Made by a program: the position numbers and the translations under genes
NCBI GenBank assembly: GCA_003343885.1
Contig: QAKH01000079.1
Coordinates: 1-64,000, forward strand
DNA length: 64,000 nucleotides
Source: Clostridiales bacterium
GTDB taxonomy: Bacteria; Bacillota; Clostridia; Oscillospirales; CAG-382
Direction of reading: 5' to 3'
The notes under the pieces: model-generated
What the model was told of the DNA's origin: nothing
Databases searched by the model: none
The model's input: only the letters and a program-made list of their open reading frames with translations
In this document: positions 52,084 through 61,200 of the stretch, piece by piece
How the letters are laid out: the number at the start of each line of letters is the position of its first letter
Numbering within the stretch: the stretch's first letter is position 1

Positions 52084-53426
52084 TGGCGCTTGGAAATGTA
52101 TTTATCAAGGATGTCGACGGAAATATCCCGTACGATACCGGTTCCGGGAACGAAAAGGTGACCGGACTGCTCTTTGACGTCTCCTTGCAGCCGACACTCT
52201 TCACCGAGGGGTACGGCAAGACAAATGAATCGAAGCTCAAACTCGGAGATGTGTGCTATATCACTTCGCTCAAGTCCGCCGTCAATGATTTCGGCATCAT
52301 CGAGCGCGTAGTGGCCACGGAGGAGGAGGAAGCCAATGTCAACTTCCTGCACGGCATTCCGGCATACCATATACGGGAGTTTTTCCGCATGTCGGGAAAC
52401 GTGAATGGGACAGGAAAACTTTATGTCATGTTCGCGGACTGCTCCTCGAACTGGGACGCACTGGAAATCATGCAAAGGGCTACCGGAGGGATGATCAACC
52501 AGCTCGGCATCTGGACCGAACAGCCGTTGTGGAAGGCCAACGGAGGCGAAGACAAGTACAACCTCAATCTTGTAAGGGGACTGAATGACGTGGCTGTCGG
52601 CCTTGCCGAACAGAACCAGCCTCTGTCGCTCATTCTTTCGGCAAACCCTTCCAATACGGGAGCAGATACGACCGAGGGCCGCCAGGTCGACCTGAACAAG
52701 ATTCCCTCCTGCATCTGTGAGGCCAGTCGTATCAGCTGCATCTTCGGACAGGCGCATAACGAGACTGTCGGCCTCATGCAGATGCGCAACGTAAACCATA
52801 CACCCGTGGGGTTCCTCGGGGCCGTGATGGGTGCCATCGCGAAAGCCGGGGTGCAGGAATCCATCGCATGGGTGAAGCAGTTCAACCTGTTCACCGATGA
52901 CTTCCAGGAAATAGAACTGGGATTCGGGGATATCAACCTGGACGAGGCGGAGGAAAACTTCCTCAGTCTGAACCGTTACGAATCCCTCTCCCCGGCATTG
53001 CTGGACGAGCTCGATGACAAGGGCTATATCTTCCCGATCAAGTACGCAGGACGGGAGAACGGCATCTATATCTCCAAGGACCAGACCTGCTCCACGGGAG
53101 ACTACCGTACCATTGCCCGCAACAGGACGATCAACAAGAGCCGCAGGGCTGTACGTGCCGCGCTGCTTCCCTATGTCAACTCGCCGTTGCTGGTCAATCC
53201 CTCGACGGGATACCTCGCGGCTTCCAAGATAACGGCCTTCAAGACGCTTATCGGGGATATTCTGGCCAAGATGCAGGCCGCACAGGAGATTTCCGGGTAT
53301 GCCGTGACCATTGACGCCAATCAGAATGTGCTGGTTGATGATACGCTCCGCATTTCGTATGTCATCGTACCGGTCGGAGTGGCTGTCAAGATCTATGTCG
53401 AAGAGGGTCTCTCATTAACCGCTTAA
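52083..53426 (+). CDS. Contractile tail sheath (DUF2586-like)
   Basis: 447 residues. Pattern of DUF2586 sheath proteins: GNVFIKDVDGNIPYDTGSG start, QEIELGFGDINLDEAEENFLSLNRYE, ENGIYISKDQTCSTGDYRTIARNRTINKSRRAVRAALLPYVNSPL and the strand-rich end (GVAVKIYVEEGLSL). It forms the contractile sheath around the tail tube, so the particle is a myovirus type. Confidence 0.83.
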   Translation: MALGNVFIKDVDGNIPYDTGSGNEKVTGLLFDVSLQPTLFTEGYGKTNESKLKLGDVCYITSLKSAVNDFGIIERVVATEEEEANVNFLHGIPAYHIREFFRMSGNVNGTGKLYVMFADCSSNWDALEIMQRATGGMINQLGIWTEQPLWKANGGEDKYNLNLVRGLNDVAVGLAEQNQPLSLILSANPSNTGADTTEGRQVDLNKIPSCICEASRISCIFGQAHNETVGLMQMRNVNHTPVGFLGAVMGAIAKAGVQESIAWVKQFNLFTDDFQEIELGFGDINLDEAEENFLSLNRYESLSPALLDELDDKGYIFPIKYAGRENGIYISKDQTCSTGDYRTIARNRTINKSRRAVRAALLPYVNSPLLVNPSTGYLAASKITAFKTLIGDILAKMQAAQEISGYAVTIDANQNVLVDDTLRISYVIVPVGVAVKIYVEEGLSLTA

Positions 53427-53436
53427 TACCCGCATT

Positions 53437-53892
53437 ATGGCTGTAATCAATAACGTAGCATACTCCTGGTCGATGATTACCTTGTCATCGACAGCTTTGG
53501 GAATTGACGAAGGTTCGACGACGCTTGAAGGCGTATCGGCGATAAAATGGTCCAAAAAGCGCAAGGTGGAATCCAACTACGGCATGGGTGGGAAGCCCGT
53601 GTCCCGCGGATTCGGGAACATCACTTATTCGGCGTCCATCACCATGGATTACGCTACACAGCAGTTGCTGCGCTCGGTCTATGGCTCGCTGCTCGAAATC
53701 GGTGAGTTCGACCTGATCATCTCCTTTGCCAACCCGATGGCTTCCGAGGATTGGACGACCACAACCGTAACACTGAAAGGCTGTATCTTCACCGAGGATT
53801 GCCTGGAGTCCCAGCAGGATGACACGAACATCACCCACGAATTCGATCTGAATCCTTTCGATATTCAAATCGGGTCAGGGGATACCATTTAA
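53437..53892 (+). CDS. Tail tube protein
   Basis: 151 residues, all beta in appearance (VAYSWSMITLSSTALGID, GNITYSASITMDYATQQ). Its position after the sheath and its size fit the tail tube of contractile phages. Confidence 0.7.
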   Translation: MAVINNVAYSWSMITLSSTALGIDEGSTTLEGVSAIKWSKKRKVESNYGMGGKPVSRGFGNITYSASITMDYATQQLLRSVYGSLLEIGEFDLIISFANPMASEDWTTTTVTLKGCIFTEDCLESQQDDTNITHEFDLNPFDIQIGSGDTI

Positions 53893-53901
53893 TGGCAGGC
53901 T

Positions 53902-54384
53902 ATGAATGTAACTTTTGAAGGAAATACTGCAACGGGGAAGAATGAATGGCTGACCCCGCCGTCCATCTTGCAGCGGCTGGGAGCATTCGATTTGGACCCT
54001 TGTGCGCCGGTGAACCGTCCATGGAACATTGCGGCGCACCATTATACGGTCGAGGACGACGGACTCAAACTCCCGTGGCATGGCCGTGTATTCTGCAATC
54101 CGCCGTATGACAAGGCGCTCATCGCACAGTTCATACAGCGGTGCGCGGAACATCGCAATGCCGTGGCGCTGACGTTTGTCAGGACAGACACGAAACTGTT
54201 CCAGGAACTGATTTTCCCCCGTGCGGACTCTATTCTCTTTATCAAGGGAAGGGTGAGCTTTTGCCACGCCTCGGGAGTGCAGGGAGGTCCCGCGGGCGCT
54301 CCGTCCTGCTTGATTGCCTTCGACCGACAAAATACGGAAATGCTTGAACAGAGTGGAATTGAAGGATGTTTGGTCAGGCTATGA
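53902..54384 (+). CDS. Phage N6-adenine DNA methylase (Dam type)
   Basis: 160 residues. NEWLTPPSILQRLGAFDLDPCAP opens the protein and FCNPPYDKALIAQF holds the NPPY catalytic motif of N6-adenine methyltransferases. Short phage Dam-like proteins protect the genome from restriction by methylating adenines. A strong terminator follows. It sits inside the tail cluster, between tube and the AbiE cassette. Confidence 0.85.
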   Translation: MNVTFEGNTATGKNEWLTPPSILQRLGAFDLDPCAPVNRPWNIAAHHYTVEDDGLKLPWHGRVFCNPPYDKALIAQFIQRCAEHRNAVALTFVRTDTKLFQELIFPRADSILFIKGRVSFCHASGVQGGPAGAPSCLIAFDRQNTEMLEQSGIEGCLVRL

Positions 54385-54413
54385 TCCTGTTTTTGTTCCC
54401 ATTTTCTCAGGAG

Positions 54414-54448
54414 GGTGCGCACGGCATAGGCCGTGCGCACCTTTTATT
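54414..54448 (+). terminator. Strong intrinsic terminator
   Basis: Perfect 12-bp stem GGTGCGCACGGC/GCCGTGCGCACC (54414-54425 with 54430-54441), 4-base loop, then TTTTATT. Separates the virion genes from the reverse-strand phosphoesterase cassette; also reads as a terminator on the other strand. Confidence 0.85.
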
Positions 54449-54450
54449 GT

Positions 54451-55215
54451 TCAGACTTCGATGTATTTTCCCGGCAAGAAACCGATATGCTCACCGCTGA
54501 AAACATAGCCGAGCTGGTTTGAAAGACACATGGTATGGCCGATTCGCTTGTCCATATTCCGGTGGGAATGCCCGTATATCCAGTATTCCACGGGACTTGC
54601 TTCGATGAAATCACCCAACTCGACAACAAACGCCCCGTTCAACGGACTGCCCTTGAATTCCGAGGCCAGCAGCTTGAAGGAAGGCACATGATGTGTGGCG
54701 ACAAGGATATGTCGGGTCGTATTTCGGGTGATACTATCCTTCAAGAAACGGACACAACGGTAATGCTCGTCGTTGAAACGGGTCCAGTCCAGCGGTTCGT
54801 TGCCGTAACGGATACGCTTGAAATCGCTGATGGCACTCTCCGTGGCATAGGCATCCTGCATGGAGATTTTAGACCACAGGGTCGTGGCGATTAACGTCGT
54901 ATCTGCGGACAGGGGAATGACGGCATTATAATAACAGGTGATGTTCTTCCGAATGGAATAACTCCAGCCGTTGTAAAGCTTGTCGATGTCAAACAGCTTG
55001 TAGAACTCGTGATTGCCTGGTATGACGATGACCTGGCGGTAATGGTCCGATGCCCAGCTCCAGAAGGGATGCGTGGAATAGTTGTCGTCCCCGATATAGC
55101 CGATGTCGCCAGCCAGGAGGAGAATATCTCCCGTCACTTCAAGCGGGTGCTCTTTCAAAAAGCGGCTGTTATCGGAGAACTCTAGATGCAGGTCACTGGC
55201 ATATTGTATCTTCAT
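54451..55215 (-). CDS. Calcineurin-type metallophosphoesterase
   Basis: 254 residues with the metal-binding set: ASDLHLEF (Asp, His), LLLAGDIGYIG, VIPGNHEFYKL, THHVPSF and YGHSHRN. These enzymes cleave phosphodiesters; the substrate is unknown. It starts 2 bases before the toxin gene stop, so it is the third gene of the AbiE-like operon, where it might act on the nucleotide product. Confidence 0.85.
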   Translation of the reverse strand: MKIQYASDLHLEFSDNSRFLKEHPLEVTGDILLLAGDIGYIGDDNYSTHPFWSWASDHYRQVIVIPGNHEFYKLFDIDKLYNGWSYSIRKNITCYYNAVIPLSADTTLIATTLWSKISMQDAYATESAISDFKRIRYGNEPLDWTRFNDEHYRCVRFLKDSITRNTTRHILVATHHVPSFKLLASEFKGSPLNGAFVVELGDFIEASPVEYWIYGHSHRNMDKRIGHTMCLSNQLGYVFSGEHIGFLPGKYIEV

Positions 55216-55216
55216 A

Positions 55217-55996
55217 TTATAATACGAATACTTCTCTCATTATTGCAATAAAAGTTCTGATCTGTTCATCGTCCACTCGCAGCCTGTCCCGTAGGGACTG
55301 GTTCGGCAACGACGCCTCCATCATGTCCGCAAATGTTTTCATGTCATTCCTCAGTGCGTCGGGAAGAAGAATCGTATTTGTAGGATCGATAGCGGTCACC
55401 AGCAACTTGAATACGTCGTCCCGGTGTTTCTTTATATCCTGGCTGCGGATTTCAGGATTGGTTTTCTTCTCTTCCGTAAGATTGAGAAACGCCCGCACTT
55501 TCAGGCAGATCAGACATAATGGCGTGGCAACCCTCAAACCGTCGTGTACCGTGCTGTTCTCGATGGTGAATTGATAGCAGTCCGGATCCATAACGATGGC
55601 GGACAGACTGGAGAACTTTTCTCCGACAGGAATGGGCGTCAGGTGGAATCCGGTAGGTTCTCCGAGAATATCCGGGCGTGTGGACAGCAGCTCGATGCGG
55701 ATTGGATAACCGGGAGACGGTTTGATGAACCGGAATAACTCGGGCACCGGCTTTTTGCCTTCTCCGCGCTTGCGTTCACGGTTTTGATATTCCCCATCAG
55801 AGATGAACTGCCAGAACCGTTGGCCAAATTCCGGGGTCATGTTGTCGACAATCAGAATCATGTCAATGTCATCCGTGGCTCTGGGCGGCATGTCGCTACC
55901 CGTCAACGCGATATCACAAGCCGTTCCGCCGATGATGATATAATTGTCGCTGAAATCCTTAAAATACTCCTTGAATTTTTCTAAACCTCTTACCAT
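55217..55996 (-). CDS. AbiEii-like nucleotidyltransferase toxin
   Basis: 259 residues. The nucleotidyltransferase signature is present: IIIGGTACDIALTG, then ATDDIDMILIVD with the metal-binding DxD. The rest matches the AbiEii toxin family loosely (RIELLSTRPDILGEPT, VHDGLRVATPLCLICLKV). In AbiE systems this toxin blocks phage growth by nucleotide transfer. The start overlaps the upstream antitoxin gene by 7 bases. Confidence 0.75.
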   Translation of the reverse strand: MVRGLEKFKEYFKDFSDNYIIIGGTACDIALTGSDMPPRATDDIDMILIVDNMTPEFGQRFWQFISDGEYQNRERKRGEGKKPVPELFRFIKPSPGYPIRIELLSTRPDILGEPTGFHLTPIPVGEKFSSLSAIVMDPDCYQFTIENSTVHDGLRVATPLCLICLKVRAFLNLTEEKKTNPEIRSQDIKKHRDDVFKLLVTAIDPTNTILLPDALRNDMKTFADMMEASLPNQSLRDRLRVDDEQIRTFIAIMREVFVL

Positions 55997-56952
55997 TTTA
56001 TTGTCTTGATTATATATTCCAATTCACCTTCCACCCTTGCGTCCGTATCGTGCCGTAACGACAGGTACAAGGACAGTTTGTCGACATATTCCGTGTCCGG
56101 GAACATCCGCGGGTGATATATCCAAACCTCGATACAATGTTTCCCTTCCATGTCGTCAACCTTCAAACCTTCCGACACCATATCTTTGAAATCCCGGTCC
56201 AGGATGGCAACGGTCCGCCTCTCTTCCGGATTCAGATGCGAGTAATGCGACAGGGCGTTGATACCGCTTGTCATCAGATTGTCCGGCAGGTCATCATCCG
56301 TGTAATACACCCAGCGGACCGGGCTCCGCATAAACGGCACAGCCTTTTCCCAAAGTTCCTGCCTAGGCAGCGTAAAGATTACTCTTTTCTCCACATTGGG
56401 AATCATTTCAGACCGGCAGAGCCCGAACTGTTCCAAATCCAACAGCCCCCGTCCGATTGATTGATAAGAGTACGGACAGATATTTTCAAAATCCTTTATG
56501 GTACAGCTCCCATGCAACGATGATTGCAGATAGTACAGCAAAAGATACTGCGCCACCGGTGACAGAAGTCTGTTCTTTTTGGGCCTTCGGGATTTCTCTA
56601 TGGCATTTACCAGCAGCGTCGGCAGGAAGGCATATTTTCGGGATACTACAAAATAGACTCCCTGTTCAATCAAGCGGCTGCGATTGATGTATGTCGCGGC
56701 TTCAAGGATGAAGACGACCGGCACGCCGACAATCGTTTCTACACGTTCCGCATATCTGCGATAATTGGCCGGAGTCAGCGTTGCCGTACCGTTTTGGGAA
56801 GCAAAGCAGAACGGCTGCCCGTTGAATGTCCCATGATAGAAACTGAATCTTGTGGTCGTATCAATATTCAGCCCCTTCAGTTCTGACCGTTGGACGGGTG
56901 TCAATGCGACAGTTATCCCGGCTATTATGATTTCCCTTATAACCATTATCAT
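55990..56952 (-). CDS. AbiEi-like antitoxin/regulator
   Basis: 320 residues, first gene of the cassette. A winged-helix region is visible (QYLLLYYLQSSLHGSCTIKDF, then YQSIGRGLLDLEQFGLC). The N-terminus with a beta-rich FYHGTFNGQPFCFASQNG and the acidic C-terminal domain are less usual for AbiEi, so the assignment rests on order (regulator before toxin), overlap and the operator in front of it. An in-frame Met at residue 4 is an alternative start. Confidence 0.65.
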   Translation of the reverse strand: MIMVIREIIIAGITVALTPVQRSELKGLNIDTTTRFSFYHGTFNGQPFCFASQNGTATLTPANYRRYAERVETIVGVPVVFILEAATYINRSRLIEQGVYFVVSRKYAFLPTLLVNAIEKSRRPKKNRLLSPVAQYLLLYYLQSSLHGSCTIKDFENICPYSYQSIGRGLLDLEQFGLCRSEMIPNVEKRVIFTLPRQELWEKAVPFMRSPVRWVYYTDDDLPDNLMTSGINALSHYSHLNPEERRTVAILDRDFKDMVSEGLKVDDMEGKHCIEVWIYHPRMFPDTEYVDKLSLYLSLRHDTDARVEGELEYIIKTIKW

Positions 56953-56957
56953 CTATT

Positions 56958-57021
56958 TTGTACCATTATCACTTCGCGTGATAACAGTACAAAAGTACCG
57001 ATAATTATCTGATAATACAAA
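56958..57021 (-). promoter_or_regulatory. Promoter with operator-like palindrome for the AbiE cassette
   Basis: Minus strand: TTTG (57021-57018), 20-base spacing, TACTTTTG (56997-56990). Downstream and overlapping the -7 box is an inverted repeat TTGTACCA-TTATCAC/GTGATAA-CAGTACAA (56958-56992, loop TTCGC). A dimeric regulator bound there would block the start, which fits the self-regulation known for AbiE antitoxins. Confidence 0.65.
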
Positions 57022-57270
57022 TATTGAAATAGAATTTTATTTCCTGTCAGGATTCCGTCTATATATAAACCTGTCCTATAAGAGGCTCCAATAGACAGGC
57101 ATAGGTACGGCCGGACTGTATATCATTTTTTTGAGGATTCCGATGGATCGCATAAAGTAATTAGCACTAATCATTGGGGTTGCTTGTCCCGTTGTGAGAT
57201 AATTTGTGTTTTAGTAATCTTTCCGGGGCATCTTCCCCTACACTTTAAATGAATCAAATATATTTTCGAT
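57022..57270. other. Intergenic region before the tail chaperone genes
   Basis: Includes a hairpin CCTGTcCTAT/ATAGACAGG (57070-57079 with 57091-57099, one bulge) of unknown role. No gene is seen. A promoter for the plus-strand tail genes should lie here but no good TTTG/TAnnTTTG pair was found. Confidence 0.45.
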
Positions 57271-57627
57271 ATGGAAGAAAAAATGCTTACACTGGAACAG
57301 GAAGCCAAAATCAAGGAAAAAGCCCTCAAACTCAAAGAAGAGAAGAAACTGCGCAAGGTTTACCCGATGGTCGTGTATGGCGACACCGAATGCGGAGAGA
57401 AAGAATTTTATGTTGCATTTATGGCAGAGCCGAACTTTCCGCAGTTCTCCAAGTTCATGGCTGCCTCAAAAAAGGACGAGGTTCTGGCCATGCGTACGCT
57501 GGCGCGCGACTGCTTCATTGACGGAGACAAGGAACTTGTCGACAATGATTCGCTGTTCCTCTTCGGCCTGATGGGACAGTTGTCGGAACTCATCACTACC
57601 CGACAGACTGTCCTGGTAAACTTATAA
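57271..57627 (+). CDS. Tail assembly chaperone, first part
   Basis: 118 residues, helical and charged, in the position upstream of the tape measure where tail assembly chaperones lie. The second ORF (57636-57824) begins 9 bases after its stop in the -1 frame. Confidence 0.6.
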   Translation: MEEKMLTLEQEAKIKEKALKLKEEKKLRKVYPMVVYGDTECGEKEFYVAFMAEPNFPQFSKFMAASKKDEVLAMRTLARDCFIDGDKELVDNDSLFLFGLMGQLSELITTRQTVLVNL

Positions 57628-57635
57628 GCCGGTGG

Positions 57636-57824
57636 GTGGTGACGGACGAGCAGCGCATCCGACAACGGATGATTTACGTCCGTCATTACTTTCCCGGCGT
57701 AAACCTTGACACAGTCACGGATGAGGAATTTGCCATGCTGTCGGAAGAGGCACTCTGGCTGCACGAACAGATGCAAGCGATACATCTCAACCAGGAACTG
57801 ATGAAAGCGGGGCTGCACAAATAG
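57636..57824 (+). CDS. Tail assembly chaperone, second part
   Basis: 62 residues from GTG at 57636; the frame is open back into the end of the first gene, so a -1 frameshift fusion is possible. No classic slippery heptamer is seen, so it may instead be restarted after the first stop. Ends inside a terminator. Confidence 0.55.
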   Translation: MVTDEQRIRQRMIYVRHYFPGVNLDTVTDEEFAMLSEEALWLHEQMQAIHLNQELMKAGLHK

Positions 57825-57841
57825 TGTGCGCCCCGCTTTCG
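57804..57841 (+). terminator. Intrinsic terminator over the chaperone gene end
   Basis: AAAGCGGGGC/GCCCCGCTTT (57804-57813 with 57830-57839) and an inner GCACA/TGTGC step; 10-bp perfect outer stem. It overlaps the last codons of the second chaperone gene and also faces the end of the minus-strand gene at 57864. Confidence 0.7.
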
Positions 57842-57863
57842 CGTCAGTTAAACGACTTTTGAG

Positions 57864-58121
57864 TTACTCTTCGGTTTTGGCTACATCCGCGGCCAGTCCC
57901 AGTATCTTCTTATATTTGCGTTCAATGCTCTGCAGGCGTTGGATCTCTTCTTTTGGCATTTCCGATTCCTTCCGCCGTTTCAGGCCTCCGATAGCCCGTC
58001 GGCATTCCATAAGTTCTGTTCGCGTATTGAACAGTTCCTCGATGATTTTGGCCATCGGCCGCTGCATACATTTTTGCGTGAAGCTCTCCAGGGTTTCCGG
58101 TTCTTTCTTTTGTCGTGCCAT
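57864..58121 (-). CDS. Small coiled-coil protein, minus strand
   Basis: 85 residues from MARQKKEPETLESF. Helical and basic with a likely coiled coil (MPKEEIQRLQSIERKYKKIL). A minus-strand insert among plus-strand tail genes, with its own promoter upstream. Unknown function. Confidence 0.6.
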   Translation of the reverse strand: MARQKKEPETLESFTQKCMQRPMAKIIEELFNTRTELMECRRAIGGLKRRKESEMPKEEIQRLQSIERKYKKILGLAADVAKTEE

Positions 58122-58163
58122 AATTCCTATTGTGTTTTGATAGCTTTTCAGACAGTCACTTAA

Positions 58164-58194
58164 CAAATATAATACAAAATCCGGACAGAGCAAA
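58164..58194 (-). promoter_or_regulatory. Bacteroidota-type promoter
   Basis: Minus strand TTTG (58194-58191), 19-base spacer, TATATTTG (58171-58164), 43 bases upstream of the 57864-58121 gene start. Confidence 0.65.
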
Positions 58195-58290
58195 AAAAAG
58201 AATGTACACCACTCCTGCAACAGGCCGTTTTTTTAATCTCCTCCAGCCTTACAGACCTATTCCTTTTTAAGATAGAAGCAACTCAACCTC

Positions 58291-61200
58291 ATGCCTCAGG
58301 AACAGAATTACCAGGTCAATTATACCATCAACGTAGAAGCCTCGCAAGGTACCAAGCAGGTCATCGCCTTCGGTGAGGCCGTCGGGAAACTTGTGCAGGC
58401 GAAGGCATCGTTGACTCCGGCCGTCACGAACATCAAGAACATGATGGACGAGATTGACCGGGTGTTCAGGACCAAGAACGGGAAAAAGCGGAGCTTCGAT
58501 TATCGTTTGACTATTGACACGAAGAACAGCGAGGCGAAACTTGAAAGGGTCAAGAAACTGCTGACGGAGATTTCGGAACTTTCCAGGGGTATCACGCTTT
58601 CCATCGGTACGGCGCAGGCACTTGACAGCAAGAAAATCAAGGCGAACGCAAAAAGCCTGTATGAGAAGAAGGCGGCCGAAGCTCGTAAGGCGGAAATTGA
58701 ACGGAACGCCACGTCTTCGGTAACAGCCATGACAGATGCTCAGAAACGCATCACAAAGGCCATCGGCAAAATAAACTCGGCCCTCACATACATGGAGCGT
58801 GGCCGGGAGCTCAATATCAAGACCGACCAGGCGGAACAGCGGCTGAGAAACATTCTCGCGTTATTGGGACAAGTCCGGCGCGCTTCCTCTATCTCCCTGA
58901 ATATTCAGGGAGGATTGGGAAGTGCCGGCATTTCCTTAGCCTCGGGTGTGCCGGTTCCATATGCTCCAACGGCTTTCGCGTTGCCCGAAAAGGCGCAGCA
59001 GAGACTCATGGAGCGGCTGTACACCCAACAGCAGCTCCACCGTCAGAAACTGGTCCAGGACGAAGAGAATTTTGAGGCACAGCAACGTCGCAAGGCCCGT
59101 CTTGACTCGGAGAAACAGCAGGAGCAACAGCGCAAAAATGCGGCAAAGGAAGCGGAGCGATTGCGGCGCCAGGCTGAAGCGACAGCGCGCAAGGAAGCTA
59201 CTGCCCGACGAAAAGCGGAGGATGCTCGCTTGAGGGCTGAAGCAGCGGCGCAGAAAAAAGCTGAACAGAATGCCCGACGGCAGGAACAGCGCAACGCCAT
59301 GCAGTCGGTGCGGCTGATGCAGCGCGAAAACACGGCCGCCGGAACGCTGTACCGCAGCAAGCGTCGCGCAGCCATCAACCGTATCCAATATTCCCGCGCA
59401 CCCTCGCTGCGGAACTTGCCGTTCGCTTCGATGCTCAATGCCTACATGGGTTACAGCTTTGTGCGTTCGGAGCTGACAAAAGCCATTGAATACTCCAATA
59501 TCATGGAGTCGGCACACTCCATTCTGAAAGTGGCCGATACCGACCTGAAAACTTTCGAGACCCGGTTTGACAATATGGCCCGCCACGTCCGTAAAATCGG
59601 TATCGACACCAAATATACGGCCGTGGAGATTGCCGGTGCTGTCAAGTACCTGACAATGGCGGGAATGAACATCGATACCATCCACAAGTCGATCCGTCCG
59701 ATTACGAATCTGGCTCTGATCGGCGACAATGACGTGGCCTACATTGCCGACCTTGCCACCAACATCATGGCTGGTTACGATATCAACAACGACAGCATGG
59801 ACAGTGTGGCCGATGTCATCGCCTCTACCATATCGCGATCAAACGTCAACATCGTGGAGGTGGCTGAATCCTACAAGATGGCAGCCGGATACCTTCGCAT
59901 GGCAGGTATCGATTTTACGGAAGCCAGTGCCGCCATCGGTCTGTTGGGTAATATGGGTCTGAAAGGCACCCTGGCCGGTACCTCCATGCGTGCCATGGCC
60001 ACCCGTTTTGCCAAACCCACAAAAGAGGCGCAGAAGGTACTTGACCGCTTGGGAGTCCAGTTTACCGAAATGAGGGATATCGAGGGAGTCATGGTCGAGA
60101 AATTGAGACCTCTGGCTGACATCTTCGAGGAGCTGAACAGAAAGGGTGCATCTATGGCTGATATGCAATCCATCTTCGGTAAAATCGGAGGAAATGCGGC
60201 CATGATGTTTGTTCGGAATTACGATCAGTTGCGGACGCTTACGGCGCATAACCGGGGTTCACAAGGTATTTCCTCCGAGCTGGCACTGGTCAAGCAGAAT
60301 ACGACCAAGGGGCTGTGGGCACAGGTGACCTCCCAGCTTACCGAAGGGTTCATGCAGGCATACGAGGTGCTGGAACCTTCCATCCGCTCGGTATTGCGGT
60401 CGTTGCTGGAGAAGTTCAAAGCGCCTGAATTCACCCGGGGACTGGTTTCCATCGGAAACGCTCTGCTGGATATATTTACGGTCATCGGCAATATCGGAGC
60501 CTGGGTCACCCGGAACTTCCACTGGATAGAACCGCTGGTGTTTACCGGTGTTGTAGCTACCCGCCTGTTCAAGGTGGCGGGGGCGTTGACAAATATCGGC
60601 ATAGCTGTCGGCTTTATCGGGAAACAGGCCGCGGCCACCACCTCCATCGAGGCTATTCAGGGGCTTATCGGTTTCGGGAGTGCAGGGAAACTGTCTTTTG
60701 CCCAGAGAAGGGCCATCGTTTCCACCATGCAGGCAGCAGGCGTGGCAGGCCGTGGAGCCATGACAAGGGCTTTGTTGGCCGGAGGCGGCACCATCGGGGC
60801 ACAGAACGTTCTCAAGTCCCTGTTCGCCACACAGGTAGCTACCGGAACCGGACTGACCGGCGCTGCCGCCTCATTGAGCGCCATCGGTACGGGTGCCGTG
60901 GCGGCAACGGCCGGCATCGCCGCTTTGGTCGGAGCCCTGGGCTGGGTTGCATACAAAACCTGGAAGGTCAAAGAGGCCAAAGATGCCGTATTGGAGGAGA
61001 TCGAGCAGAACAGGAAATACCGCTACCCATCCATCGAAGCGCTCTACGCGTCGTTGAGCGACACTTACAGTATGGCCGTCAGGACCAAACGTGCGGTGGA
61101 GGAAGTGGTGGCCGGAAAAACCATCGAGGAGGCATCAGGACATAAAATCGGCGCCTTTACGAAGCATTGGTGGGCGGGATTCATGGGCTCCTTTGCGGCC

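Noticed and set aside
45693..54384. Identity as a hankyphage-like transposable prophage.
   Set aside because: No Mu-type transposase, no DGR, and a tRNA-type attachment remnant argue against it within this window.
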